DNA of 64,000 nt from Brevibacterium sanguinis (GTDB lineage: Bacteria; Actinomycetota; Actinomycetes; Actinomycetales; Brevibacteriaceae): positions 62,001 through 126,000 of the forward strand of contig NZ_QNSB01000001.1 in the NCBI RefSeq assembly GCF_003315415.1, read 5' to 3'. Shown one piece after another: positions 8,775 through 17,133 of this stretch (the first letter of the stretch is position 1; the number at the start of each line of letters is the position of its first letter). The position numbers were made by a program, and so were the translations under genes. The notes under the pieces were generated by a model. That model did not search any database. It had not been told where the DNA came from and saw only the letters and a program-made list of their open reading frames with translations.

Positions 8775-10100
8775 TCAGGACCGTGCGTGCAGCAGGGCCG
8801 GTTGGCGGTGGATCGTGGACGGGTCGGCTCCCTGCGATTCGGCCGGCGCCTCTCGACCGCCGACCGGCTGTGCAGCGGGCACGGGGACCGGGGAATCGGC
8901 GGCCGCCTCCTGACTGACGGGCTCGTGGACCTCCGCGCGGAGCGGGATGAGGTCGCAGACCTCCCGGACCGCGCCGCGCCCGCCTGATCGGTCGAGGACC
9001 ACTCGGGCCGCGGCCCGCACCTTGGGGTGGGCGTCCGCGACGGCGATCGGCCAACCGACGACGTCGAAGGCCTCGAGGTCGTTGATGTCGTTGCCGACGT
9101 AGGCGACGCGTGCAGGGTCGAGGCCGTTGCCCTCGATCCAGGCGCGCAGCACCCGAGCCTTATCGTCCACGCCCTGGGTGACGTCGACGTGAAGTTTCTC
9201 CGCCCTGCGGGTGACGACTGGATTGCGTTCCTTCGACAGGATCATCACGGGCACCCCGGCGCGGACGAGACGGGAGACTCCCATGCCGTCGCCGCGGTGG
9301 ACGCGGACCTGCTCGTTGCCGTCCTCGTCGACATACGCGCCGTCGTCGGTGTGGACGCCGTCGAAGTCGGTGACGAGGGCGTCGACGTCGATGATCTCCG
9401 CCGTCTCCTGCGTCGAGGCGAGCGCCCGGACCAGGGTGAGGTCCGACATGTCGTCGATCTCGCGGGCGTGCTCGGCCGGGACCTCCTCGATGGCGATGCG
9501 CCCGAAGAACCGGTGCCCGTGCTCGAGGAGGCCGTCGGTGCGCATGACGTAGAAGGCGCCGGTCTCGTTGAAGTGCTTCGCCCGGTCCTGCCGCCGCGGC
9601 CGGAAGCTCGCCTCGTGGCCGACGGCGACGGCGTGACCGTCATCGTCGAGGCGCCACAGGAAGGAGTGGTCCTCGACCGCCGAGAACACGACATCGGCCC
9701 CGCCCGAGGCGACCCTGCGCACGGCGCTGTCGATCGAGGCGGAGTCGATGAAGGGGGAAGTGCACTGGAGGAACACGGTCGTGTCGAACCATTCGTCGAG
9801 CCCGCCCAGGGTGTGGATGAGCGCGGACTCGCTCGTCGCCGAGTCCCCGGCGAGGTCGGCGGGACGGTGGGACACCTCGGCGCCGGCACGCACCGCCTCG
9901 GCGGCGATGTCCGGGTGGTCGGTGGACACGATCACCCGGTCGATGCTCGGGGTCGCCCGGGCGGCGTGGACGGCACGGGCGAGGAGGGAGACCCCGGCGA
10001 CCTTCTGCAGGTTCTTCAGCGGGATCCCCTTGGATCCGCCGCGGGCGGGGATGATCGCGACGGTGCGGTGGACGGGAGTCGTTGTCGAGTCATGTTTCAC
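8775..10100 (-). CDS. neuA: CMP-sialate cytidylyltransferase fused to a KdsC-like HAD phosphatase
   Basis: 441 residues from a GTG at 10100. The N-terminal domain (about 12-230) has IIPARGGSKGIPLKN, QCTSPF and EIDDMSDL, the signature of CMP-sialate synthetases, which activate sialic acid with CTP. The C-terminal domain (about 236-400) is a HAD phosphatase of the KdsC type: catalytic DFDG at 245-248, a RVHRGDGMGV segment, the ILSKE serine and GNDINDLE with its metal-binding acids. Vertebrate CMP-sialate synthetases share this two-domain order. Here the nucleophile Asp is present, so phosphatase activity is plausible and would fit a sialate-9-phosphate intermediate. A 40-residue Ala/Pro-rich tail follows. 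There is no obvious ribosome binding site before the GTG, so a leaderless mRNA is possible. Confidence 0.85.
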   Translation of the reverse strand: MKHDSTTTPVHRTVAIIPARGGSKGIPLKNLQKVAGVSLLARAVHAARATPSIDRVIVSTDHPDIAAEAVRAGAEVSHRPADLAGDSATSESALIHTLGGLDEWFDTTVFLQCTSPFIDSASIDSAVRRVASGGADVVFSAVEDHSFLWRLDDDGHAVAVGHEASFRPRRQDRAKHFNETGAFYVMRTDGLLEHGHRFFGRIAIEEVPAEHAREIDDMSDLTLVRALASTQETAEIIDVDALVTDFDGVHTDDGAYVDEDGNEQVRVHRGDGMGVSRLVRAGVPVMILSKERNPVVTRRAEKLHVDVTQGVDDKARVLRAWIEGNGLDPARVAYVGNDINDLEAFDVVGWPIAVADAHPKVRAAARVVLDRSGGRGAVREVCDLIPLRAEVHEPVSQEAAADSPVPVPAAQPVGGREAPAESQGADPSTIHRQPALLHARS

Positions 10101-10124
10101 AGTGATTCGACGCTAACGACGCTC

Positions 10125-10183
10125 GGTGGCCGGACGGTGAACTCCCGTCGACGCCGAGGCGAGGGCTTGGTGGCCGGACGGTG
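10125..10183. repeat. 15-bp direct repeat in the pmt-neuA intergenic region
   Basis: GGTGGCCGGACGGTG occurs at 10125-10139 and again at 10169-10183, 44 bases apart, upstream of the neuA GTG. The surrounding DNA is rich in CGGTG variants. No function is evident; it could be a slippage product or an operator pair. Confidence 0.6.
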
Positions 10184-10251
10184 CCGGCGGCGGCGCTCGC
10201 CCGGTGGTGCCGCGACAGCGCTCGCCCCGCGGTGCCGGTGCTCAGCTCATC

Positions 10252-12165
10252 TCAGCGCCAGGTGACGTTCCACATGCGCATGTTCCAGGCCTCGAAGGGG
10301 ATGACCTCGCCGGTGTAGACGGGCCAGAAGAACGCGAACGCCATGATCGCGGCGGCGAGGACGGCGCCGACGCCGAGGCGGCGCAGGAGCAGCGGGCTCG
10401 GCACCCGACGACCCCGCGGGAGTCCGGCAGGGGCACGACCCCACAGCAGCGCCAGGCAGTAGGTGAGCGCGAGGACGACGAAGGGCACCATGACGATCGT
10501 GTAGAAGGTGAAGATCGTGCGGTCCTGGTAGGCGAACCACGGCAGCCAGGTCGCGGCGAGCCCGGCGAGGATGACCCCGCCGCGGACATCGCGGCGCAGG
10601 ATCCAGGCCGCGAGCACGACGAGGATCGCGACCGGGGCCAGACCCCAGATGACCGGGTTGCCCACCGAGGTGATCGCCGAGGAGCACTTGAGCGCCTCAC
10701 AGCCGAGGTCGCCCTGACTCAGCGACTCGTAGTAGAAGGAGGTCGGCCGCCATTGGACGATCCAGCCCCAGGGGTTCGACATGTAGGGGTGCTCGGAATC
10801 GAGGTCGACGTGGAAGGAGTAGGCGGTGTAGTGGTAGTGGGCCAGGCCCGGCAGCCAGTCGAGCCAGGACGGCAGGGCCTGCCACCAGCCGGGGTTCTCG
10901 GCCGCCCACTGCCGGTCCCATGCGCCCTCGGAGCGGATCCACCCCGTCCATGTGGCGATGTAGGTGAGAACCGCGACGGGCACGAGCCTGAGGAACGACG
11001 GCACGCTGTCCCTGATGAGCGCGCCCAGCCAGGGATGGGCGACGCCGGCGCGGTGACGCGAGTGCACGTCCCAGGTGACGACGAGGATCCCGAACGCGGC
11101 GAGCGCGTAGAGGCCCGACCACTTGACGCCCATGGCCAGGCCCAGGCTGATGCCGGCGGCGATGAGCCACCAGCGCACGCCGAGGCGGGGACCGAAGTCG
11201 AGCGCGTCCCGGCTTCGTCTGCGGTCTACGGCGGTCGCCTCGGGGGTGGCGTTCGCCTCGGCGGTGGCGGGGTGTCGGTCGGGATCGTCGACCGGGTCCT
11301 GCAGGGACGACGTCCAGGCGCCCAACCGCTTCGTCACCTGCTCGCGGTCGAGGACGATGAAGGCGAACGCGAGGAGGACGAAGGCCATGAGGACGATGTC
11401 GAGCAGGCTCGTGCGGGAGTGGACGAAGTGCTCCCCGTCGATCGCGAGGAGACCGGCGGCGACGGTGGCGAAGAACGCGGAACGGAAGAGCTTCCAGGCG
11501 ATGAGCCCGATGAGGAAGATCGTGGCCGTTCCGAGAATGGCCACGGAGAAGCGCCAGCCGAACGAATCGTCGGCGCCGAAGAGGTGGATGCCCGCGCCGA
11601 TGACCCATTTGCCCAGCGGCGGATGGACGACGTACTCGGGGGTGGACTCGATGACGCCGGGGTCCCCGGCGTTGAAGGAGTCGTCGGCGTCCTCCGGCCA
11701 GGACCGCTCGTAGCCGTAGGCGAAGACGGAGTAGCCGTCCTTGACGTAATAGGTCTCGTCGAAGATGAGACGGTGCGGGAAGTCGAGACGGAACAGCCGC
11801 AGAGCGCCCCCGAGCACGGTGATGAGGATCAGGGCCGGCCACATCCAGACCGGAGCCCGAGTCGCCCACATGCCGACGGTGAAGAGCTCGCGGCGAACGG
11901 CGGCGGCATCCGAGCGGATCGCCTCGCGCCGCCGCGCCCGCTGCTCCTTGGCGATGCGTCCGCTCGCCGAGGTGGGGGAGTGTGCGGGAGCGGTCGCCGT
12001 CGGGGCCTCGCGGGCGGTCGACGACGGCGCGGAGGAGGAGACGGTGGCCGCGGGGACGGTCGCCGGGGGCGTCCTGCCGTCCGGTGCGCCGGGCGGCGCC
12101 GAGTCCGCGCCGCCGTCGGGGCCGGGGGACCGCCTCGGCGGGTGGGGATCCTGGAGCTCACTCAT
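10252..12165 (-). CDS. pmt: Dolichyl-phosphate-mannose--protein O-mannosyltransferase
   Basis: Transfers mannose from polyprenyl-phosphomannose to Ser/Thr of secreted proteins. 637 residues from the ATG at 12165; a TTG nine bases upstream is less likely. The first 85 residues are Pro/Ala/Ser-rich and cytoplasmic, followed by a multi-helix membrane domain. The first external loop carries FDETYYVKDGYSVF with the catalytic Asp-Glu pair, then a VVHPPLGKW motif, both diagnostic of the GT39 family. A loop insertion of about 45 residues (near 270-315, VDDPDRHPATAEA) is variable in the family. It lies divergent from the DUF4190 gene and rsmI; the pmt-rsmI adjacency is conserved in mycobacteria, which supports the call. 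Confidence 0.92.
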   Translation of the reverse strand: MSELQDPHPPRRSPGPDGGADSAPPGAPDGRTPPATVPAATVSSSAPSSTAREAPTATAPAHSPTSASGRIAKEQRARRREAIRSDAAAVRRELFTVGMWATRAPVWMWPALILITVLGGALRLFRLDFPHRLIFDETYYVKDGYSVFAYGYERSWPEDADDSFNAGDPGVIESTPEYVVHPPLGKWVIGAGIHLFGADDSFGWRFSVAILGTATIFLIGLIAWKLFRSAFFATVAAGLLAIDGEHFVHSRTSLLDIVLMAFVLLAFAFIVLDREQVTKRLGAWTSSLQDPVDDPDRHPATAEANATPEATAVDRRRSRDALDFGPRLGVRWWLIAAGISLGLAMGVKWSGLYALAAFGILVVTWDVHSRHRAGVAHPWLGALIRDSVPSFLRLVPVAVLTYIATWTGWIRSEGAWDRQWAAENPGWWQALPSWLDWLPGLAHYHYTAYSFHVDLDSEHPYMSNPWGWIVQWRPTSFYYESLSQGDLGCEALKCSSAITSVGNPVIWGLAPVAILVVLAAWILRRDVRGGVILAGLAATWLPWFAYQDRTIFTFYTIVMVPFVVLALTYCLALLWGRAPAGLPRGRRVPSPLLLRRLGVGAVLAAAIMAFAFFWPVYTGEVIPFEAWNMRMWNVTWR

Positions 12166-12283
12166 CACGGACAAGTGTAGGGCGCGGGGCGGGCATCGCC
12201 CTTGATACAGGATTGCAACACGTTCGCCTTGGGGTGAGCCCGCCGAATCTGTACCGTGGTACCTGAACCCGAGGAGAGCGGCA

Positions 12284-12748
12284 ATGAGCAGTCAGAACAA
12301 CTGGAACAACCCCGACATGTACTACCAGCAGCAGCGCCCGCAGTCCGGACCCGCCTACGGCTCCGGGTACGGATCGAACGGCAGCGCCGCGCCCGTGAGC
12401 TACAACTCGGGCGGCAGCGCCGCATACGGGTACGGGCCGGGCTACGGGGGTTCGGCCGCGGGCTACCCGGTGCTTCCGCCGAACAACACCTTGGCGATCA
12501 TCGGCATGGTGGCGTCGATCTTCGGAGTCGTGTCGTCCTTCTTCATCGCGGGCGTTGCCGGCATCGTCATGGGCCACATCGCCCTCAAGCAGATCCGGGA
12601 GCGCGGCGAACGCGGCGAGGGGATGGCGAAGGCCGCCCTCTGGGTCGGCTACATCGGCACCGCGCTGTGGGTCCTGTTCTGGGTCGTCTACGTGCTCTTC
12701 TTCGTCATCATCCTCGGCGGTGCGTTCTTCGCCGCCGGCGTCTCCTGA
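12284..12748 (+). CDS. DUF4190-type small membrane protein with Tyr/Gly-rich N-terminus
   Basis: 154 residues; GAGGAGAG lies just upstream of the ATG. Residues 1-65 are a low-complexity Gly/Ser/Tyr/Gln region (YYQQQRPQ, GYGPGYGG). Two hydrophobic hairpin-forming segments follow (NTLAIIGMVASIFGVVSSFF and a long C-terminal one) with GHIALKQIRERGERGEGMA between them, the typical DUF4190 loop. Function unknown for the family. The intergenic region to pmt contains a perfect GTACC-GT-GGTAC palindrome (12251-12262) 21 bases before the start, a candidate operator. It lies 43 bases before rsmI. Confidence 0.8.
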   Translation: MSSQNNWNNPDMYYQQQRPQSGPAYGSGYGSNGSAAPVSYNSGGSAAYGYGPGYGGSAAGYPVLPPNNTLAIIGMVASIFGVVSSFFIAGVAGIVMGHIALKQIRERGERGEGMAKAALWVGYIGTALWVLFWVVYVLFFVIILGGAFFAAGVS

Positions 12749-12791
12749 GGATGGCCCCGGCACTCAGCCCCTGCGATCGTCTGCCGCGCCG

Positions 12792-13676
12792 ATGACCGAC
12801 CACGAACCGGAAGCCGCCACGGACACGTTCGCCGAGGCGGGGGACCCGAGCGTCGGCCGCCTCATCCTCGTCGGCACCCCGATCGGCAACCTCGGCGATG
12901 CCTCGCTGCGGATGCAGCAGGCGATCGCCAGCGCCGACGTCATCGCCGCCGAGGACACCCGCCGGTTCCTCTCGCTCGCGCAGCGCCTCGAGCTCGAGCA
13001 CACGAACCGGGTGATCAGCGTCTTCGACCACAACGAGCAGAGCCGGGCGCCCGAGCTCGTCGAGCACGTCCGTGCGGGCAGGACCGTCGTCCTGCTCAGC
13101 GACGCCGGGATGCCCGCGGTCTCCGACCCGGGCTACCGGGTGGTCCGGGCCTGCGCCGAGGCGGACCTGCCGATCACTGCCACACCCGGCCCCTCGGCGG
13201 TGCTCATGGCACTGGCGGTCTCGGGCCTGCCGAGCGATCGGTTCAGCTTCGAAGGGTTCCTGCCTCGGAAGTCCGGGGCGCGCCGCAGCCTCCTTGACGA
13301 GCTGCGGACCGAGAAGAGGACCATGGTGTTCTTCGAGAGTCCCCATCGGATCGCCGACACGATGGCCGACCTCCTCTCCGTCATCGGGCCCGAGCGTCCG
13401 ATGAGCATCAGCCGCGAGCTGACCAAGACCTACGAGGAGACCCTGCGGGGAACCGTCGGATCCCTGCAGGAGCGGGCCGCGGAAGGGCTGCGCGGGGAGC
13501 TCACCCTCGTGCTCGCCGGAGCGAGCGCCGTCGAGACGAGCCCGGAGGACCACCTCGCCGAGATGGCGGCCCTCGTCGATGCCGGAATGCGGGCGAAGGA
13601 GGCCGCCGGCCAGGTGGCGAAGAGCCACGGGCTGTCCAAGCGCGACGTCTACGAGGCCTGGCTGCACCAGGAGTGA
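12792..13676 (+). CDS. rsmI: 16S rRNA 2'-O-ribose methyltransferase RsmI (C1402)
   Basis: 294 residues, within the usual family range. GRLILVGTPIGNLGDASLR at residue ~22, the EDTR motif, VVLLSDAGMPAVSDPG and ITATPGPSAVLMALAVSGLP are the SAM-binding and family signatures. FEGFLPRK and FFESPHRI follow. RsmI adds the 2'-O-methyl group to cytidine 1402 in the decoding centre using SAM. ATG at 12792 was chosen because it precedes the conserved GRLILVGTPIGN by the usual distance. Divergent neighbour pmt and downstream metG match the common actinobacterial order. Confidence 0.93.
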   Translation: MTDHEPEAATDTFAEAGDPSVGRLILVGTPIGNLGDASLRMQQAIASADVIAAEDTRRFLSLAQRLELEHTNRVISVFDHNEQSRAPELVEHVRAGRTVVLLSDAGMPAVSDPGYRVVRACAEADLPITATPGPSAVLMALAVSGLPSDRFSFEGFLPRKSGARRSLLDELRTEKRTMVFFESPHRIADTMADLLSVIGPERPMSISRELTKTYEETLRGTVGSLQERAAEGLRGELTLVLAGASAVETSPEDHLAEMAALVDAGMRAKEAAGQVAKSHGLSKRDVYEAWLHQE

Positions 13677-13677
13677 G

Positions 13678-13701
13678 GCCCGGGTTGTGCATGACTCGGG
13701 C
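13678..13701 (+). terminator. Short hairpin after rsmI
   Basis: GCCCGGGT pairs with ACTCGGGC (one G-T wobble) around an 8-base loop, starting two bases after the rsmI stop. It probably separates rsmI from the following DUF559-like gene. Confidence 0.5.
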
Positions 13702-13758
13702 GCATTCTCGACTCCGAGCATGTGACCGACTCGGGTTCGCCCGGCTGTGGACGTCCAA

Positions 13759-13816
13759 GCACGGTTCACTCCGAGCAGCACGGTTGAGAACGCGAGCCGT
13801 CCAGAGCGAACCGTGC
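13759..13816. repeat. Imperfect palindrome upstream of the AbiEi/DUF559-like gene
   Basis: GCACGGTTC at 13759-13767 is inverted at 13808-13816 (GAACCGTGC). Internal copies CACGGTT and AGCCGT extend the symmetry. The right half, CCAGAGCGAACCGTGCC, closely resembles the right arm of the perfect palindrome beyond the same gene (CCAGAGCAGACAGTGCC), so the two look like diverged copies of one element. The rest of the 313-base gap between rsmI and the next gene holds no gene I can support. Confidence 0.65.
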
Positions 13817-13989
13817 CGCAACCGTACCGACTGGGGCCAGGAGCGTGCCGCTGTACTCCGACTTGTGCTCGGGACGCCGTGATCGGCTCTCGTCACTCGG
13901 GCTCGAACCGCTTGTGGAGGCGATCGGCCCATCCACACCTCGTCGGAACGGACTGTGATCGCGAGGGTTCGATCGGGAACAGTGATCGC

Positions 13990-15072
13990 ATGAGCGAAGA
14001 GATTCTGCGCAGGTACAACGTGGTCTCGTACGGCGACCTGAGGTCCGAGGGACTCTCGACGGCCGAGATATCGAGAGCGAAGCGCTGCTGTCTGATGAAC
14101 GTTTGTCGAGGGATCTACTCCATCGTCGCCGAGTGTCCTCTGCCCCGGCACTCGCGGATCCGCAGGCTCGTCGACGATCACGAGTGGGTGGAGTACGTCG
14201 GCAGCACCTCGGCAGAAGAGCGACTGCGCGACCCCAGATTCCAGCAGCACCTGGCCCGGTTGGCTGTCATCCACTATCCGCGTTACCGGAGCGGAGATGT
14301 CGCCTTCGGGGTCTCGGCGGCGCTGCTCAGCGAACTTCCGCTGTTCGACGCAGAGCTCAGGCGGATCACCGTCGCGCATCCGCGTGCCAGTACGATGACG
14401 AGCGAAGTGCGACGGCTGCGGCGGGTGACACCGGACGAGGATCAGACCGTGATCCACGGCGTGAGGACTGCGGGACCGGTCCGCGCCGGTCTCGAGCTCA
14501 TCTCCTGGCAGGGTCCTCCCGCTGGGCTTGCCGCGTTGGATCTCGCGCTGAGGATGGCCGTCATCGCCACAACGGGCGACACGCGCCTCGGTTCCTCGAA
14601 CCCGCGCCGGATGCTCACGATCGGGCGTGAGATCGTCGGCAGCGAATTCGTGCCGGCGGCACTGCGGTTGAAGCGCGGCAGGCAGATGGCGCTGCGGATC
14701 CTCGACATGGTGTCTCCGCTCTCGGAGAGCTATGCCGAAAGCCGCTGCTCCTTCAATCTCCACCAGTCGGGGCTCCATGACTTCGTCCAGCAGTGGAACG
14801 TCGTCCACGACGGTGCCCTGCTCACGCGGCTCGACTTCCTGCACCGGGAGACCATGACCGCCTTGGCAGTCGACGGGGTGGGGAAGTATGCCGACGCCGG
14901 CCCGAATCGGATGAAGAGGGAGAGCTATCAGCACAACACCCTGCTGAGCATGGGGTTCAGAGTCGTTCACTTTACCTTCCCCGAGGTGATGAACCGCAAG
15001 GCATTCGAACTGAAGCTCTTCGAGCAGGTGCCGGAGCTCCTGGCCTTCAGGCGGGCCCCGTTGCTGAAGTGA
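13990..15072 (+). CDS. AbiEi-antitoxin-type winged helix plus DUF559/endonuclease-like protein
   Basis: 360 residues from the ATG at 13990. Residues 1-60 (EEILRRYNVVSYGDLRSEGLSTAEISRAKR) look like the winged-helix domain of AbiEi-type proteins. The C-terminal quarter has LLTRLDFLHRETMTALAVDGVGKYAD and, near the end, LLSMGFRVVHFTFPEVMN, reminiscent of DUF559/Vsr PD-(D/E)XK nuclease folds: D in LDF, D-x-x-x-K in VDGVGKY, and a late strand-helix. No cognate toxin gene lies beside it. Codon use is less GC-biased than neighbours. Such orphan genes are common and variable in actinobacteria. It interrupts the rsmI-metG adjacency and is bracketed by palindromes. Function unknown. Confidence 0.65.
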   Translation: MSEEILRRYNVVSYGDLRSEGLSTAEISRAKRCCLMNVCRGIYSIVAECPLPRHSRIRRLVDDHEWVEYVGSTSAEERLRDPRFQQHLARLAVIHYPRYRSGDVAFGVSAALLSELPLFDAELRRITVAHPRASTMTSEVRRLRRVTPDEDQTVIHGVRTAGPVRAGLELISWQGPPAGLAALDLALRMAVIATTGDTRLGSSNPRRMLTIGREIVGSEFVPAALRLKRGRQMALRILDMVSPLSESYAESRCSFNLHQSGLHDFVQQWNVVHDGALLTRLDFLHRETMTALAVDGVGKYADAGPNRMKRESYQHNTLLSMGFRVVHFTFPEVMNRKAFELKLFEQVPELLAFRRAPLLK

Positions 15073-15081
15073 TCGAGTGAA

Positions 15082-15143
15082 TGGCACTGTCTGCTCTGGA
15101 AAGCACTGGTTGCGCCCAGTGCTTTCCAGAGCAGACAGTGCCA
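15082..15143. repeat. Perfect 28-bp inverted repeat with a 6-base loop
   Basis: Bases 15082-15109 are exactly complementary to 15116-15143, with TTGCGC as loop. The stem begins ten bases past the stop of the DUF559-like gene. The arms contain GGCACTGTCTGCTCTGG and its complement. It is far longer than a normal terminator stem and has no T run. A degenerate half copy (CTTCAGAGCAAGCAGTACC) lies about 40 bases further right. Confidence 0.92.
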
Positions 15144-15423
15144 ATGGTGAAAGCAACCCGTGGTGCTGAGCGTAGACGGTGCCCTTCAGAGCAAGCAGTA
15201 CCGACACCGCGACCCGCGACCCGCGGCCCGCAACCGCGACCCGCTCCCACCTCGCGGCGCAACTCCCGGCCCGCTCTCCAACCCGTGGCCCGCTCCCCAT
15301 TCCCGCCCCAGGACGCCCCCACGGAGTCCGACCCGCTGCCCGGGGCTGGGAGTGTGACATCCGCCCGCACCACCGTGGACCGGGCGGATCGCCGCGGGCG
15401 GCGTCCCTTAGACTGTGTGGCCT
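15144..15423. other. Intergenic region before metG
   Basis: 280 bases. Besides the degenerate half palindrome near 15185-15205 it has short tandem CGCGACC/CGCGGCC runs (about 15208-15245). The metG promoter must lie in the last 100 bases. I see no gene. Confidence 0.5.
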
Positions 15424-17133
15424 ATGGGTTACTACTTGACGACAGCCATCGCCTACCCCAATGGGGCCATCCACATCGGGCACGCCTACGAGTACATCGC
15501 GGCCGACACGCTCGCCCGCTTCAAGCGGCTCGACAACCACGATGTGTTCTTCTGCACCGGCACCGACGAGCACGGGCTGAAGATGCTCCAGGCGGCGAAC
15601 AAGCTGGGCATCAGCGCCAAGCAGCTGGCCGACGACAACTCGGAGAACTTCCGGCAGACCCAGCTGGCCCTCGGTTCGACGTTCGACCGGTTCATCCGCA
15701 CGACCGATCCCGACCACTACGCGGCCTGTCAGGCCGTGTGGCGGCGGCTCGTCGACGCCGGCGACATCTACCTCGACTCCTACTCCGGCTGGTACTCGGT
15801 CCGTGACGAGGCCTTCTACACCGAGGACGAGACCGAGGTCGTCGACGGCGTCCGCCTGTCGAAAGAGACCCGCACTGAGGTCACCTGGACCGAGGAGGAG
15901 TCCTACTTCTTCCGCCTCTCGAAGTACCAGGACCGGCTGCTCGAGCTGTACGAGACCCACCCCGAGTTCCTCGGCCCGGACTCCCGGCGCAACGAGATCG
16001 CCTCCTTCGTCGCCTCCGGGCTCAAGGACCTCTCGGTCTCCCGCACCACCTTCGACTGGGGTGTGCCCGTGCCCGGCGACGAGAAGCACGTCATGTACGT
16101 GTGGATCGACGCCCTGACCAACTACATCACCGCCGTCGGCTACCCCGACGACGAGGAGCGCTTCAACAAGTGGTGGCCCGCCGACGTCCACATCATCGGC
16201 AAGGACATCACCCGCTTCCACGCCGTCTACTGGCCTGCCTTCCTCATGAGCGCCGGGATCGAGCTGCCGAAGCGCGTCCACGCCCACGGGTTCCTCTTCA
16301 ACGCCGGCGAGAAGATGTCGAAATCGGTGGGCAACGTCGTCGATCCCATCGACCTCGTCGAGGCGTTCGGCCTCGACACCCTGCGGTTCTTCCTCTTCCG
16401 CGAGTTCTCCTACGGCCAGGACGGGTCGTACACGAAGGACTCGATCATCACCCGCAAGAACGCGGACCTCGCCAACGAGTACGGCAACCTCGCGCAGCGC
16501 TCGCTGTCGATGATCGCGAAGAACTGCGACGCCCAGGTGCCGCAGCCCGGGGAGCTCACCGACGCCGACGAAACGCTGCTGGGCCAGGCCCGCGCGGCCC
16601 TGGATGCCGCCCGCCGCCACATCGACACCCAGAGCCTCCACCTCTACGTCGAGGCCTGCTGGAAGGTGCTGTCCGAGGCCAACCGCTACTTCTCCGCGCA
16701 GGAGCCGTGGCAGCTGAAGAAGACCGATCCCGAGCGCATGGCCACCGTGCTGTGGGTGACGATCGAGGTCGTGCGCATCATCTCCATCCTCATCCAGCCC
16801 GTCATGCCCGGATCCGCCGGGAAGATCCTCGACCTCCTCGGCGTCGACGCCGGCGCTGCCGAGGCCGGCGCGAAGGTGCTCGCCACCGCGATCGACAACG
16901 GCTCCGGCGCCGAGGCGATGGCCTCGGTGGGTGCCGGGGCGGCCGTCGGCGTGGCCGCCGGTGCCGGGGTCGCGGCAGCGGGGATCGCCGCAGCGGCCGC
17001 CCGGACCGCGGAGGCCGGCGTCACCGCCGCCGAGGTGGACCCGCGGTCCTTCGCCGCCATCGACTATCCGCTGGTGCCGGGCACGCCCCTGCCCAAGCCC
17101 GAACCCGTGTTCCCCAAATTCGTGGAGGAATGA
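15424..17133 (+). CDS. metG: Methionyl-tRNA synthetase
   Basis: Charges tRNA-Met with methionine. 569 residues from ATG 15424; GTG at 15415 is an upstream alternative. Class I signatures: [14 protein letters not shown] (HIGH) near residue 11, the FCTGTDEHG specificity segment, and [15 protein letters not shown] (KMSKS) near residue 298. The anticodon-binding domain follows. Residues about 474-540 form an Ala/Gly/Val-rich low-complexity stretch ([18 protein letters not shown]) inserted just before the conserved C-terminal [19 protein letters not shown]. This is unusual and looks like a slippage-grown insertion. No C-terminal tRNA-binding domain. The stop overlaps the tatD start region, indicating coupling. 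Confidence 0.96.
   Translation: MGYYLTTAIAYPNGAIHIGHAYEYIAADTLARFKRLDNHDVFFCTGTDEHGLKMLQAANKLGISAKQLADDNSENFRQTQLALGSTFDRFIRTTDPDHYAACQAVWRRLVDAGDIYLDSYSGWYSVRDEAFYTEDETEVVDGVRLSKETRTEVTWTEEESYFFRLSKYQDRLLELYETHPEFLGPDSRRNEIASFVASGLKDLSVSRTTFDWGVPVPGDEKHVMYVWIDALTNYITAVGYPDDEERFNKWWPADVHIIGKDITRFHAVYWPAFLMSAGIELPKRVHAHGFLFNAGEKMSKSVGNVVDPIDLVEAFGLDTLRFFLFREFSYGQDGSYTKDSIITRKNADLANEYGNLAQRSLSMIAKNCDAQVPQPGELTDADETLLGQARAALDAARRHIDTQSLHLYVEACWKVLSEANRYFSAQEPWQLKKTDPERMATVLWVTIEVVRIISILIQPVMPGSAGKILDLLGVDAGAAEAGAKVLATAIDNGSGAEAMASVGAGAAVGVAAGAGVAAAGIAAAAARTAEAGVTAAEVDPRSFAAIDYPLVPGTPLPKPEPVFPKFVEE

Noticed and set aside
12251..12262. GTACC-GT-GGTAC palindrome as a separate strong finding
   Set aside because: It is short and could occur by chance; noted only in the DUF4190 gene entry.
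13673..13882. Small gene after rsmI
   Set aside because: It crosses the imperfect palindrome, has no ribosome site and no homology I recognise.
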